Part shown: positions 1 to 14,662 of the stretch, in pieces
Layout: the number at the start of each line of letters is the position of its first letter
Position numbering within the stretch: the first letter of the stretch is position 1
Source: Channa striata
Taxonomy: Eukaryota > Chordata > Actinopteri > Anabantiformes > Channidae
DNA: 64,000 nt
Assembly: GCA_033026295.1 (NCBI GenBank)
Contig: CM065185.1
Coordinates: 6,076,001 to 6,140,000, forward strand
Direction: 5' to 3'
The notes under the pieces: generated by a model
Database searches by the model: none
What the model was told of the DNA's origin: nothing
What the model saw: only the letters and a program-made list of their open reading frames with translations
Position numbers and translations under genes: made by a program

Positions 1-3000
1 GCATTAATATAATAGGAATAAAAATATACTTTAAATTAGAAACTGTCACCTTAAACTCTAACTAAAAACACTATTTCCTCGCAGTAGTAGAAACTGTGGC
101 TCTGTGTGCCCGTGTCTTATCGTCCTATACCTAATGCCCTTACATCTCTGTAGGGATGTCTGCTGATAAATGATGGCCGCTTCTGTGGAATGAGTTTAAA
201 CTAAGTCTTTTCTGAATGTGCGACAGTCGGGGGAATTGAAGAGGCACTGACTTTACATGTCTGGGACAGTAAATGTGTGCGTGGTTGTGGGAACATGCAC
301 TGAAGTGAGCAGCTCACCTGTGTGAAATACATACAACAAAACAGGAAAATGTACATTCAAACATATGAAAAACACATTGCAAGTCTTTTTTGCACATGAT
401 AAAATTTTAAAATATTTAAAATAAGATCCCATGCACAAGTCCTTTTGCTTGACTGTAGAGCCTGATATGATAGAAGTTGTGCAGCTACGGGAACACTTCA
501 GCATCCAAGCTCCCCTCCACTGACTTAACTCTGACATAAGACTAAATAATGTCTGGATTTAACCTTGATGTGGTGTTGGATTGAATTTGTGTCATGTGTG
601 ATGCCATTAACTCATGGGTAACCCATGCCTCATGGGGATAAAATACACCTTTACATTAAATATTAACAAAACAATTGTGTCCTTCCTACAAGAACAATCT
701 CCCGTGTGTGTAGTGTGTAAGTCTTCACAAGAATGAAAGGTTCCTTGTTTAATGATCTGTTCAAAACACAAATGATTCCATGGATGGGTGGATGGAAGTT
801 GATAGTGGCTTTGTAAAATACACCTGTAAGTTAACTAGTTAGGGGACTTCATGGCGGCCTAGGCTCTGCAGGTTTGAATGAATTTAGTCAAGTTGCACGT
901 CACTTCTTGTTGCTTGGACTTGATATTTTGGCAAACTGACAGCCTCATAGTAGCTTCAGGCCTGCCTTTGTTCGGATTTCATATCCACATTTCTGCTCAG
1001 ACAGGATACCCACCCTTCATTTATATTATACACAAACATTTATAAACATAGCCAAAATAATGTTGAACTATCATTACTGAAGTGAAGTAAGTAAAAAATA
1101 TTATATTTTAATAATATTTTTGTGACCTGACTTATTTCAGATTGAAATGAGTGAACACCCTATTGAGCTAAAACTAATGCTGTCAAATACTTCCTGCACC
1201 TCATGGAGGTGATAATGTTGTGTTTTTAAAGAGGTTTTGATTCAACTCTATGATTATTTTGGAACACGCATAAATTACAATATCTAAAATGATCATTTAG
1301 AAAGGACAATTTCTTTTAGGGGCTGCTATGTGCTCAAGGTCACAACCCAATGATACATCTAAGCAAGAGAATAAAAAGCAAAATATAATTTACACAAATT
1401 AAGCTTTGTCAACATTTTAAAAAGATGTTTAGCAAAGCAGATGTCGCAGGGACACTAGACTCAAAATATGGGATAAGAGCATCAATGCATTACATACAAA
1501 ACATTAGACTGTTCAACTGTATAATTTATGCCAACAATAAATTAAGGCTTCCACATACTTTTACAGTAAGCCATTGAAACACTAGGTTAGAATAAGTTGG
1601 GTTGCTTTTGTCTTTCCAATGTTGTGCAATTTAACAGAAATAAAGCAGACAGAAAATATAACCACTGTGTGCAAAATGTGCACTTTTATAATCACAGATT
1701 ATAAAAGGTTTGTGGCTGTTTACAACATCTAATCTAGAAGAATCTAGTATCAAAGAGAAAAATATGCCATCTAATTCTGTGTCAAAATCCCAGTCTGAAC
1801 ATTTACCACACAAGCTGAAGTTAAAATGACGTGGTTTAATAAGAGTAAAAGACTAGCTTCTAGTAAAGCTCGGCCTCCCACATGCTCTCTCTTTCTTTTA
1901 CTCTTCAATTAGAGATTAAATTGGGGAAAAGTAGCCAAAAACAAGACAAAACCTCCTTAGAGAAAAAAGGACACAGGTACACGCCTGTGGGAATGTGTTA
2001 TTGTTAGGACTAATAATATGCTGTGTTCAACAGAGACACATTGCTATTATAATTAGGCACCAACAAGGTTACTGCACGCTCGCATGAGTGTGTGTCTTAT
2101 AAACTAGGTCCTGGGGAGATTGGGGTTAGAACTAAAGAGGGGTTACTTTCCCTGTGGGACGCCCACTGCCTCATTAGGAACCGTTTTAATTTCCAACAAA
2201 TTAAAGGGGGGGTTGATTGAAACTTCATTTGTAGATCAGGGCCGTGAAGGACAGGCTGATCCGAGAGAAACGGTTAACAAATTGAATCTTGACATTGATT
2301 GTGTGTGTATCATTAACCCTTAAAAACCAGAGCTGCCACAGAAGCCACACACTTACAATAATAATTAAATACCACAAAATGTCTTCTTTGTTCAAAACTA
2401 TTTGACATGTGCTGCATGATAGTCTAACTTGTTCTCATCTTGCAGAGTTTTTCAGACTGTTTGGTGATCATCTCCAGAAAAATGTTATATGTGTTTTGCA
2501 GAGAAGTAAATCCTTAATGCTCGCTGGTGTCATAACAGACAACCTAAGGTGCTTTAACCGCAGATTATGCCTGTGAATTATCACATTAGGTTTTCTTCAG
2601 GATCAAAGTTGTCTTCATTGGTTCATGGAAGAAAAAGATGCTAGTGTGTGAAAATGCGTTGGCTAAAAATAACAGAGCTTTCTGTTTAATTCATGTAATT
2701 ATCTAATTATTATAATGAATCAAGCATAAAGAAGAACTTTAAATATCTTCAAAATTAATTGAATTTTAACATTCCCCACACAGTCGCTAAAACTAACAGT
2801 GACTTGGCTCTACTGATATTTATTGTCTGTCAGTCTGCAAACTGAATTTGTTTAATTGTGTACTATAGTTATGGCAAATCTGAGCTTCCAGGGGAAACAT
2901 TTGTCAAAAAACGTCTCTTCCAAACGTCTGACATGTTTTTAATCATTTTGGACAACAGCAAAAACAATTACACACATCACACTTTGCTTTATACTATTAG

Positions 3001-3164
3001 TTTCTGTCGGCTTGCATGGCAGACAGAAGTTGTTGTGGTATGCCAAAGAACAAAATTTAAAAGTTCTGGTGCTACTTACCAGTGTGTACCCTCTGGATGT
3101 ATACTTTATGAGGATAGTAATATGTTAGAGAGAATAGTTACTTTCTATATAATGCATTACAAAG
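1..3164. other. Non-coding, no recognised feature
   Basis: AT-rich sequence. Open frames are short and low-complexity, and no exon, RNA gene or repeat family was recognised. If the glutamine-rich gene at 14-15 kb is real, this stretch may be its intron. Confidence 0.6.
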
Positions 3165-4425
3165 CATTTGTCACAGAACTCCTCGTTCTGGAGCTGGACA
3201 GCTCGGAAAAAGCTGTTAGCTGGGTCGATAATTATCCGTCTGATCGAACCCAGTATGTGCAGGTAAAGGCAATACTTCTAGTCTGCTCAGAGTGATTAAG
3301 GGGGTGTGCCCCAAGGGTCAGTTCTAGGCCCACTTTTGTTCATAATTTATTTAAGCAACATTAAAAAAAGTGTGTTGAAGACAAAATTCAATTTCGGTGA
3401 CACTGTTCTATACTGCATTAAATCAACCCCAGACCAGGCACTCTCCCCACTTCAACAGGCTTTTAACTCTGTTCAGCAAAACTTTTATCATTTAAAACTT
3501 GAATCCTGATAAGACAAAAGTTATGCTTTTCTCTAAACTAAATCAGAAATAAACTAAATCAGAGAATTTGCCTTTTATTATCAATTTGCAGGGAACAAAG
3601 TTTAAATATGTTTGTATCTATAAATACCTGGAATTGATGAAACTCTCTTCTTTTCCTTACATATTCAAGAGTTGGTTAGATGTTAAAAGTTAAACTATGT
3701 TTTTATTTTAGCATTAAGTTTTGTCTTTCTTTTAAAGCTAGAGGCTCATTGCTGCTACCTTTCTGTCTGTACTAGACTACGGTAATGTTTTGTAAATGCA
3801 TCCTTCTTCTCAGAGCCTGCATGTACCGGATACTGTTTAGCATTGTGATCTGCGATTTGTTACTAATTTCAATTCTCACACATCATTGTCTGTTGTATGA
3901 AAAAGTTGGTTGTTCCTACCTGTTTCTGCGCAGATTGAAGCCCTGGCATATTTTGATCTACAGGGCTCTTTTGGGTCTACTCCCTCCGTATCTTATAGAC
4001 TATGTCAAACAGAAGACTTCAGGAGCTCCTTTTTTTTTGTTGTCTGTCCCAAGACTTGGAACCGAACAGGCAAAAAATGCTTTCAGTTTTGCCACACCTT
4101 CTTCGTGGAATGAGTTGCAAACAAAGCTGAAACTTTACAAACTGGTTTGATTGGACATGTTAACTGTCTTGGAAGAACGAGTAGATGTTTCTGGGTGTAG
4201 ATGTTTTACGTGACCAACCCTTTTACAGTTTTATAATTGGAGCAATTATCAATTGCTGGCATTCCTGTTTAAAAGTTTTTTGTGCTTAATGGGTGAACGT
4301 TTGTTTTATTGTTTGTCAGAAATAGCTGATTGTGTTGCTGCCAGTCAGTGCCAGGACACTACTGAAGAAGAGATTACAATCTCAATGAGGTTTTTCCTAA
4401 AGGTAAAATAAAGGTAAATAAAAAG
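3165..4425 (+). mobile_element. Decayed non-LTR retrotransposon (L2/CR1/Rex1-like), 3' part
   Basis: The plus strand encodes broken reverse-transcriptase fragments: the S-WVDNYPSDRTQYVQV block (about 3205-3260), PQGSVLGPLLFIIYLSNI (3309-3362), and a C-terminal block with ALLGLLPPYLIDYV and FSFATPSSWNEL (about 3965-4120). The 3' end has AATCTCAATGAGG followed by repeated TAAA-type units near 4380-4435, the usual 3' tail of abundant fish elements. Frames are broken several times. The catalytic Y/F-ADD box is altered (KFNFGDTVLY), so the copy is dead. The 5' part is missing. Confidence 0.8.
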
Positions 4426-4435
4426 TAAAATAAAA

Positions 4436-7400
4436 CATGTAAGAGGCCACAGTAGGGTGTCATTATGTAACATTACGAGTCTATAAAGAATGAGAATTTA
4501 TGACCTAAATGGGCTCTCATGAAGTCTCTTTTTGGCCACCATCAAATGACCAGTAATATATGAGGCAGCACAGGACACACAAACACTCACCAAACGAACA
4601 AAACCATAAAACATAGCAAGAGGCTTTGTTGACCCAGAAGACTAAACCATCTTCATTAGGTGACTGTTCCACTGGAAGCAATTTGACATCTGAGCAGTGA
4701 CCACAGTGGTCATATATTCCCAAGGGGGATTAAATGCACTTAAGTGCCCCATATTCCACAACACAATCTTTACCTTTCATCAGACTGCAGCCACTCCTGT
4801 TAGGTTCAGCCACAGTATCAATGCATAAATGCCACTATCCGACAACTTCTATTTTCATTGTGAGGTGATTGTAAGTCATTTGAAAATGAGTCCTCTGTAA
4901 ATTCAGGCTGAGGCAGTTTCTTTATTTTCCCGAGGCAAAAAAACATCAATAGCTAAGAGAGAAGCCAGGACAACCTATAGCACAGGATGGATCAATAGTG
5001 AAACAAACTCAGTAAAGATTGACTGGAGAGTTGCCTGGAAACATCTTGCTTGAGATTTACGATGAGAGAAGGACACGAGCCAACAGGAGAAGCTAGAGGA
5101 CAAGAGAGGGAGGAAAAGGGAGAGTGATGGAAGGGCCAGAGGAATTCAGATTTTTTGCATTTTATGATCAAAGTGAATCCTCACCTAGGAGAATGAGTTC
5201 AATTTAAATACCAATAAATAAGGTGAATAGATTTTCCTTTGTTCTTGTAGAAACTAAACACCAATAAAATTGTTGGTTTGAGAAGAATAAGTTCACGTGA
5301 AAACCCTTTGATTTTAATTTCTTTGATAAAACTAGCGTTTGAGAAAGGGTGAGAAATTATATATGCTGAAGCAGGCAGTATACATTTGACATTCCAATGG
5401 GACCATTACTGAAACAGAATAAAATGAGTAGATATCAGGTTTCATTGCTGCCCCGTTCTAACAGAGAGCCCTTACCAGATGTCACTCAGCTCCAGCATGT
5501 TCTGACTAGTGCAACAGTCTTCCACGGGGCTCAAACTAATTGACTATCCTTATCTGGCTCCGAACCTCCTTTTTCTCTGATGAAGTGAAACAGGGGCCAG
5601 TAGGAAAAAGCACATTTGTATTCATCTACAGGCACTTACAAATTTAATACACTCACACTTTTATAGTTACTGTATTTTACTGGACTGCATGCAATCTTGT
5701 AATCTTGTAAACCATGACCAGACCCGGCGCTGTATTATGCCACAGTCAAGAGTAGATGTATTTGGTCTTTTACGTATTACATGATAAAAGTTCTGAGAAT
5801 TGTGCTAACAGCCTTAAGCTACAGTACAATTTCAATTTTTTATTGGTTGTGAAATTAAGTGCTACAGTTTTCTAATGCCTCCTGGTCCCTTTAGTATAAA
5901 TTGATTCTATTTAAAAAAGCTTTTTTGAGTCTGACAGAGAAGAATAGGTGGCTGGGGAGTTGAAATGAGTGATCAAAAATGGACTCTCAAAGAAAGAAAA
6001 AAGGGACGTGGGAGACAGATTTGTTCATTAATGGGTTAAGGAGAAAATAGCAGTGACAAAGGGGAAAGTGCACTGACCACCAACAGCCCATTAAGGGGTT
6101 AACAACTGGAAGGAGACTGTTAACGGCAGCTGGAGCTGCTGTTTGTAGGGACGACAGCACACAAACAGGCAAGAAACCACTCAAACATAATCCAGGGAGG
6201 AAGTATGTAAAAGAAATATTACATTTTCTTCATGTCAACATCTTGTGATAATAATACAAAACAAATACAAATTTCCAAAAAGTACCATGTAGACAGTATA
6301 TTGTTATTAAACCAATATATCAATCCATTCATGTGCAAAACAATGGGGTAAACTAACCGATCAGTAGTACTTTATATAAATCATTCTAGGAATTTGCATT
6401 CAATCAGTCCGCATTGATTCTGCGCAACCTTGCAATTTAATGTAACATGCATCACAAAGTTGTAGAAAAGCTGTCTGGGAATCAGGTATTTCACTCCACA
6501 AAAGTAACAAAAAGGTCAGAGAAATCCTGCAGCCACTTAAGTATTCTTATTTTCAAACTTCACTTTCACACATATAGTACATTTATTTGAAAATGTACAT
6601 AACTGTAACATAAAATATCTCAAATAATAAATTTTAGCATTTAAAACATATGGACATCAAAACTGTGTATAAAGTCCTCAAAATAGGCGACATCATTACC
6701 AGATGCAACATTAAAATGATGAACACATTATGGCTTGAATTAATAAAATCCAATAATTTCATATTCATCACTGGGAAATCACACATTCTGTACTTTTACC
6801 TTCGGTACTTCAAAGGGGAAAAAGAGTTCTTTGAGCTAATACTCTTCTAATTATACTAAGGTAACATTTTGTGTACAGGACTTTTACATTTAACAGTGTT
6901 TCTCTGTTACTAGTATTGCTGCTTTTACCTAAGTAAATGATTTACTTCTTACACCACTGACTGCAAAGACATGCACGCCCATTAACACAAAAGGCTGTTC
7001 ACGCTCTTTGTAAATATGACTGCAGATGCGTAATTAAGCCCTGAGCCCAGATGTTGTGACTCAAAAAGAAAATTGTTCTTGGAGAAGAGCACAGAGCTGT
7101 GATATCGTGGAGGATTTCTGAAGAAGTGGGTCTTCCACACAACTGATAACTGGAATACAGTGAATGTGACCTTTATCATTTCAACATCAGACTATGGCAT
7201 CTACGTGATAATGATATGCTAAAGCTATCCTCCCACTCATTCACTCACACTTGTTCTCTTTCCCTCACATGTAAAGGTGCATATAAGAAGCAAATGTGCA
7301 CAAATACACAAAACACATGCAGAGGAAACACACGTGCACATACCAAAAAGCCCCATATAACAGATGTTTTACCACAGGTTACATTCACGGTAGTCAACCT

Positions 7401-7947
7401 CAGCTAAGAACCTCAACAGATCATAACTGTTATGTTATATCCATGAAAGTTTTTTTAACGGATGAGAGGAAGAGAAACTGACAAAGCTGAAGAAAAGCAG
7501 CTTCAATCAGCTTGTCTTCTGTTTTAGTGACTAAAGCTTGTGTGCTGGAAAATAGTCACTATAGCTGGTAATAACAACACACACATGTACATAGCAATTT
7601 GCATATATTAGACACATATCCTACACACGCACACACACGAATACGCTTGGCTAACTCTTTAATCCCATAGAAAGATTTTTTGTACAGTATGAAATAACAA
7701 ATCATACCGCCTCTGTTAATTAAAGGCAGGGCAGATCTGGCTAAATTCAGATCTGATTCAGAATATTTATTAGTGTCCAGTGAAGTATTTGCTTAAATGG
7801 TTGTGTATCATGTAAATTAAGTAGTATGGCAGCTCAAAGGATCATAAGCCAAACTGTGACCATTTCATGAGGATGCACATATATATTCACATGCACAAAA
7901 ATAAATAGCATACAGAAATAAAGAAAAAGCAACACAGAAAAAAAATC
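4436..7947. other. Non-coding, no recognised feature
   Basis: AT-rich, with many TTTAA/ATTTA runs. Frames are under 70 codons and show no protein similarity I recognise. Confidence 0.6.
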
Positions 7948-8334
7948 AGGCAACATAGTGGTGGAGTGGTTAATGGTAGTTTAGCTTTTAGCTGTGGTGT
8001 TGCCACCATCATGCGTTCCTGGCTGACCATGGGCTCTTTGTGTGGAGCTTGCATGTTCTCCCCGTGAGTTTCCTTCGGGTACTCAAGTTTCCTCCCACAG
8101 TCCAAAGACGTGCATCTTAGATTAATTGGTGATTCTAAAACTGCCCATAGGTGTTAATGTGAATGTTGAATGTTTGTATGTGTCTCTGTGTTGGCCCTGC
8201 CATGGCAACCCGTCCAGGGTGGACCCCACTTTTAGCTCTATGACAGCTGGGATAGGCTCCAACCTCCCGCAACCCTTAATAGGATAAACAGCTAAAGATA
8301 ACGGATGGATAGATGAATGGATGGATGAAAAAAA
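7948..8334 (+). mobile_element. Teleost tRNA-derived SINE-like repeat with GGAT tail
   Basis: The copy begins near GTGGTGGAGTGGTTAATGG (A-box-like). It contains the well-known blocks GGAGCTTGCATGTTCTCCCC, TTTCCTCCCACAGTCCAAAG, TTAATTGGTGATTCTAAAAC and AGCTGGGATAGGCTCCAACC, and ends in GGATGGATAGATGAATGG. This family is dispersed in most teleost genomes. The B-box-like part is decayed, so this is an old, inactive copy. Family naming is from memory. Confidence 0.8.
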
Positions 8335-9266
8335 CATTCTTTGTATGGAATTTCACCATGGCAGGAGAAGCTTTCCAGACTTGCATTTGCAAGGGCAGGC
8401 TGCAAGCAAGGCGTTAGCCGATTGTGTGAGCAAAGCATGATGAAATCACACATCTCTCACATCTTGCTACTGCACCCTGCCCTCCCACCAAACACTGTGT
8501 TTAACAAATATTTGAAAACAGCCAGCAGGCAATATTGAAATGACTCAAAGAGCTCACACGCTGACAATGTAATAACATATGTTGGAATATACACACACCT
8601 GCACATTCACACACATACAGTAGGAGGCCATCATTGCACACGTGAATCTCTTCATCACTCTAATGAATGACAAATATCTGCTTACAGTTGCATTACTCGT
8701 ACTCTCATACTCTTTTGTGTTGTGCTCATGCCCTAACGCAGGAACGACCATTAGATCAATAACCTAATTAGCCATAAAGCATATGCATTGCTGTGATACA
8801 TTATATGCCTGGCATTGCTTGGCTAGCATCTCACAGGAATTGCCATATAAATGAACTGCGGCCATTTATTAAGTAAAAGCCATAGGGACGGGGACTTGGC
8901 GAACTACAGAGTTTTTAAAAAAATGTAAGTTACAACACGCATTAGAAAAGCGAAACATCACACGAGGTCGAACAGTCAAGTTACAAATTGCATTGACTGC
9001 TGGCAGACCGAAAACATCTGCCATGCTGCGATGCTACCCGAGGATTAAGTAAGCAGCGAAGCTCACACGGTGACTGAGGAAACCCCCATCACACATTCTT
9101 TCCACTCTTTGTATTCAACTGGACTGCAAGTAATTCAATACACCTCTCCTTGTGCAGGCTCACTCAAATGAAACGCAAAGCGAATGAACTATATCAAGTG
9201 GAGCACTATTTGAACACCACTTACAGTAATATCAGTGTTTGTGTGGGCTGCCGTACAGTGTGCGTG

Positions 9267-9285
9267 CGTGTGTGTGTGTGTGTGT
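9267..9285. repeat. (GT)n microsatellite
   Basis: About nine GT units, with GTGCGT variants just before the pure run. Confidence 0.9.
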
Positions 9286-10572
9286 TTGATGTGGACCTGT
9301 GTGCCAACCCATGCTGCATGTGTGTGAGCATGTGTAAAGTGAAAAATGCATCGTACATACGAGAGATAATCTTGTTCTGCACATGATTCCTTGACCAAAC
9401 TCAATACCCCTGAGACAGACTGCTCCACAATACCAGGTTGATCTCTCCATAGCAACACACATGGTAACACAAATATATTTGAGAGCAGGAGCGCAGCATA
9501 GCACTTAAAAAATAGAGGAAACAGCGATCAATTATTAAGAGCTTCATGTTAATACTTACTGCGTGTGTGTTGACTAGCTGCAGCCAAAACTAAGAGGGTT
9601 CCACAGCTTAAACCTCTCTTCGTACATAATTGTGAGCCTTATCTGGGATCTACAGCAGTGCCACTCCTTTGTCACACACAGAGGATGTGAACTAGGATCT
9701 GCCCCTTGTCTGACATTTAATTGTTCAGCAGGCTGTGTTTACTTTCAAGGTGTTGGCTGCCCTCTCAGACTCGAACGCAGCAGGCAGTGGAAACACGGAC
9801 GCCTAATGAGAGAAAAATAAACAGAGGCTCTGTAACGACGCTGAAAGATGACCGATAGAGAAAGTTTAAATCAACATAATGTTTCTCTTGGCATCAGCTT
9901 GCAAGTAAATCATCACGCTGCAAGCAGATCTGTTGACATCAGTTGTTCCGAGCTCCAGCATTCAACGTTATACCTCAACGTTAATCCATGACAAACACAA
10001 AACCAATAAGATGAACTGCTTTTTAAAAGGGAGCCGGCAGCTCAATTACCTGAGCATTTTTGCTTAATTTAGACGCGAGGAAAGCAAAGGAAAGTAGGAT
10101 CCACTGTGAAGTCAGTTATGAGAGAACCAATGGAAAGAAGAAAAGTGAAGAGCAAGAAGCTTTAAATGAAGAAATAATCAAAATTGCAAATATTTAAAAC
10201 AACTATGAAAAGGGGAAAAGAAGAATGTGTTTTGGCTGTTGAGAAACACTTCAACCTATGCTGCTGTTAATGAAACAAAATAACTTGATTTCTACTTTAC
10301 AAAGCTTTTACATACACAACCAACACGATTATCCTAAATTCTCCCGACAGCTCATAAGAGACATTAAGTTGGTAGCAAGTGCCACTCTGACATAAACAGT
10401 GTTGACCCTTCCTGGGTGATATAGGACAAATATACGTGTGTTGGACTGTAGCTTGGCAGAAGCTGCACAAAAGGCTTTACTGTAATAGCTTTCCTCCTCT
10501 TTTGAACCATTCGTTCTGCAATGACACATGCAGCCCTACGTTGCACCAAAAAGGTCGGCTGGCACTTGTCTA

Positions 10573-10599
10573 ACACACACACACACACACACACACACA
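10573..10599. repeat. (AC)n microsatellite
   Basis: A pure AC run of 13 units. Confidence 0.95.
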
Positions 10600-13500
10600 T
10601 GCAGATCACAGGCCAAGTGCACCAACAAATATAGGTGACGAGACAAAAGCAGAGAGAGACAAAACCTGGGTGTAAATATTTGTCTTCTTCATTCTTTTAG
10701 CTTTTTCTTTTTCCCGGACTACGAAATAATATACCTGAATGCAGCACAAACATTTGTTGTGTTCATTTGTCATTTTCAAGCAGAAATATCAAACAACAGA
10801 CAGACTCAGTTGAGAGTAATGATTTCTTTGTTTTATGTAATTGTTTTGTAAAGTCATATATGAAGTTTCCACTAGTTAATTGGACAAAACAGGTGAAATT
10901 GCATAAACCATTACTCACAATTTCCTGACACGTTGTAGACCAAATGATTAACTGATTAATTTAACAAATAATTGCCATATTAAGCATTAATGAAAATAAC
11001 CGTTGAGCTTTTAGCTGCACCACCCAGAATGCACCAGGAAGGATTCATCTGGCTAGAGCCTCCACAAATCACGTTAACTACCCGCAGCAAGAGACAGAAA
11101 TCACATTCATGTCATTTTAAAACACGTGGGCGGGCTTAAATGTGGAAGAAAAAGCACTCCGTGCATTGTTGGAGCATTCACTTTCTTTCTTTCTGCCTTT
11201 CTTTACTTATTTTTTACTTTCAGATTCCAAAAATGCCCTTATTGGCAAAGCGTAATGTATTAAAAATATATATATACATTTAATATTTATTTTATTTTAT
11301 TTTAGCTCAATATGACATTTGCATCCTTAAAAATCTGCCTTGTTGAACAAGAGAAACCAGTGTTTGTGTACTACAGTGTCCCTGCAGGGGATATCACCAT
11401 AGCAGTAAGTGGCAGGCATTAGAGTACTTACACAGTCTGCCACAATAGAGACAGCAATGCACCTTTCAAAGCACAATGTTACTGAGGCTGGACACACTGT
11501 CATTCTAGCTGCCATCAGTTCAGTGGGCCAGATATCGAGTTTCAGGGTGTGCTGTAGGATACTGTAATTGTATACACTTTATCAGGCTTGTTCTGTCACA
11601 AGTGTTTTGTTTAAGGGATTTCAAATGGGAGCAGGGTTAGGGGCTGTCTCATTAAGGGTGAGTCAATAAGATGTAACCACGATCCCACAAATATCCATGA
11701 ATACATAAGCACATCTAGCCATATCAAAATACTTGGCACTGTTGCAGCTGAGCGAGTGGAAAAGGGTTAATACTTTGGGCAAAGTCTGTCATGGGAGCGC
11801 TTCTTAGATTCTATTTGTTTGTTTCAGATTTCCAGTTTCATGATTGAAATGGGATTATGTAATAGTTGTGCAGCAGAGAAATGCTACAGAAGCCCCATAA
11901 ACTATAGTAATAGTTTACAGCAGGGGTCCTAAAAACCCCTATAAAACAAAATTTATACTGACATTTTGATGATTTTAGCACTAAGAAAGGGGAATTTTCG
12001 ATGGTGTGCTGCTGCTTTTCTGACACCATTTTACAGCTTTTAATTTAACATTAGACATCAGAGCAGTTTCACATAAACAGAAAAGCATCATATCTGATGA
12101 TGTTTTGTTACCAGTATCATAATCAAGCTAGATTTAATAGACGAAACAGTCCTACAGCTTGGTAAAATCCCAGCTGCTTTAAACAATAGCATTGCTCACT
12201 ATTTTAAAAGTCTTTGTAAGGACATTTGAGTCTATAATTAGTACAATAGGAGTCTTCATTCATGCCTCTGTGATGCAGGCACAATGCGGACAGATTAGGA
12301 AACAAAGCAGCCCTCGAATGTACTTCTCATATGCTGTTATGATAGTACTTTTAGACATTAAGATACCAAGTGGCACACTTTTTAAGTGTATTTTGGGCCT
12401 CTACAAAACTGTATTGCTATAAAAAAAAGAACTAGGTCCACTAGTCTGGTTCGCTGTTTTTATATGTATCTTCACCCTCAGCAAGTTCTTGCTATTTTAA
12501 ATTGAAAGCAAATGGTGGCAACTTCAAGAAAAAAAGTTAACTTTCCCTTTCAGTCGTTTGGTCATTTCTCCGTTCTGCTGATGCTCCAAAACTGAGCCAA
12601 GTTCAGAACAGTCATGTCAAGGTGGTTCGATGTACCACCTTTTGCTACCGGTGCCAGCTCAGCCCCTGAAAACTGTTTCAGCATTTTAAAAAGGAGTCTG
12701 GAGCTCTCACTTTGATGCTGCACCCTCATCAATGCCTCCTGTCCTGCAATTTAAAAACTTAACCCAGAGTTAATGCTGGGAAAGCAAAAACAACTGGAAC
12801 AATTAAACTGAATAAACCTTCCTAAAAAGGTACATCTTCTAAATTGCCCAAATTTCCACGCTTTGATCAATAATCAGCTAGACGACTTTTGTTAAAAATC
12901 GAAAACATTTCAAAACTATTTAGTTTAATACTTTGCACTTAGCTGCTTTACTTTCCCTTAAGATACAGGAAGGATTCATGAGTAGTAACTGCTATTATGT
13001 GTACATGTACTAATAATACAAAAAATAATGTGAACATTTTAATCAAACAGTTTCAATGGCCCCTGAAACCCAGTTTTCTTCTCTGCTTCCTCTTTCTCCT
13101 ATTAACACATACATGATGACACATACACACGCTTTCCCACTTGTTTTCACAGTTTCACTTAACCTATGATTTCATTTTCTGCAGGGTTATTTTAACTTAT
13201 TTCACAACCCTTTCTTGACATTGTGTCCTCAAGATGGTTCAACTATTGGTGTTTAAATTGTTGCCCTGTCAGTTTCGTTATCTTCGTGATCTTTAGGCTT
13301 TTTCCTCATCTTTACCTCTGTGTTTAGTGTGCGTAATATGAAAATCAATTAGACAGCATAAATAGTATTGCAGGCCAGCTGTCCACTTTATGTACACGGC
13401 ACATAAAGTGAGTTTTGAAGTACATTGAGCACCAGCAGCAGCTGCTCACACTGACAGGTAGAGGCCTAATAATAACTGGTGTCTGGAAGCCAAATTATTA

Positions 13501-13631
13501 AAAATTCCCCCGCACAGATACCCCTCTGTTCTGTGGAAACAACAGACGCTTTGTCTCTAATTCAGCTGCCGGGGAGCGTCATTTGAATATTTCCAGTGGG
13601 CCACGCAGAACAACGCAGCAACACGGAACAG

Positions 13632-13669
13632 GTGTGTGTGCGTGTGTGTGTGTGTGTGTGTGTGCGTGA
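13632..13669. repeat. (GT)n microsatellite
   Basis: GT run of about 38 bp broken by two GC steps, at the left edge of the CpG-rich block. Confidence 0.9.
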
Positions 13670-13980
13670 GTGTGCTTTCGCAATCGCGGTTTGACGCGTG
13701 CAGGCGCGCACCTGTGCGAACGAACGCATGAAGCGAACAGAAATGTCGCGCCCGGGCTTCCACTCGCGGAGGTTACCGCGGTGCGTCTTCGGAAACGCTG
13801 CCCGTGACGATCCCAATGTCCCCGTAACATACAGAGATACACGCACGCATATGGATGGATGTGCTCCGTCAAAATCATATGTGACAGGCGTGGTCAGTAA
13901 GTAGAAACGTTCAGGCCACTTTGTTTTTGTAGTTAGAGGCTGATTTGCACAGACGTTACATGCGAATTCCGCAGATCTAC

Positions 13981-14245
13981 CTTGTGGAGGTCGATGCGGA
14001 TCCTCTCCTCTCCCTTATGCGGGCTCTCGGGCCACAGGTGATAGCTGGAGCCGTAGTTGGGACTGTCTTTGCTGCTGTTGCTGCCGGTCGCAGACGAGTT
14101 CCCCGTGTGCGCCTGTTGTGTTGCCGGGGGGGTTACGCGGGAGTCGCGGCTGTGCGGAGCCTGGTCGCCTTGCGCGGAGATCCTGCCAGTCTTATTGCGG
14201 TCTTGTTCACAGTGCTGCGGACGCTGGGGACAGAGCCCCAGTGCG

Positions 14246-14279
<34 letters not shown>

Positions 14280-14619
14280 GCTGCTGCTGCTGCTGCTGCC
14301 GCTGCTGCTGCTGCTGCTGCTGCTGCCGCTGCTGCTGCTCTTGCTGTTGCAGCAGTGGAGCCTGGCGAGTTCTACATAGCTCTCCTGAGGCGCTGGCGCA
14401 GTAGTTGATAGGCAAGCTGCTCCCGACCAGTAGCTGTTGCTGCGCTCGTAATTGTGGGATCTGTTGCTGCTGCTGCTGCTGCAGGTCCTGAGTCTGGCAC
14501 TCGAACGCTCTCCTGTTAGCCTCGGTTGACTCACATACATTTAAAGAGCGCCCTTTCTGCGAGTTTGTACGGCTTCCTTCAGGGGAGGGGTCCCTCTGTT
14601 GGAGTCTTAAATGACTCTG

Positions 14620-14662
<43 letters not shown>

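Larger units (their letters stand above)
8335..13559. other. Non-coding, two microsatellites only
   Basis: Apart from the GT/AC runs at 9.27 and 10.57 kb nothing was recognised. An AT-rich stretch at 11250-11310 resembles old transposon debris but cannot be assigned. Confidence 0.6.

Noticed and set aside
2858..3295. 145-codon plus-strand frame
   Set aside because: Only its end (from about 3165) shows retrotransposon-like residues; the rest looks random.
7210..7410. CA-rich threonine/histidine frames
   Set aside because: They are translations of CACA-type simple sequence, as are similar frames near 9.3, 13.6, 19.6 and 39.6 kb.
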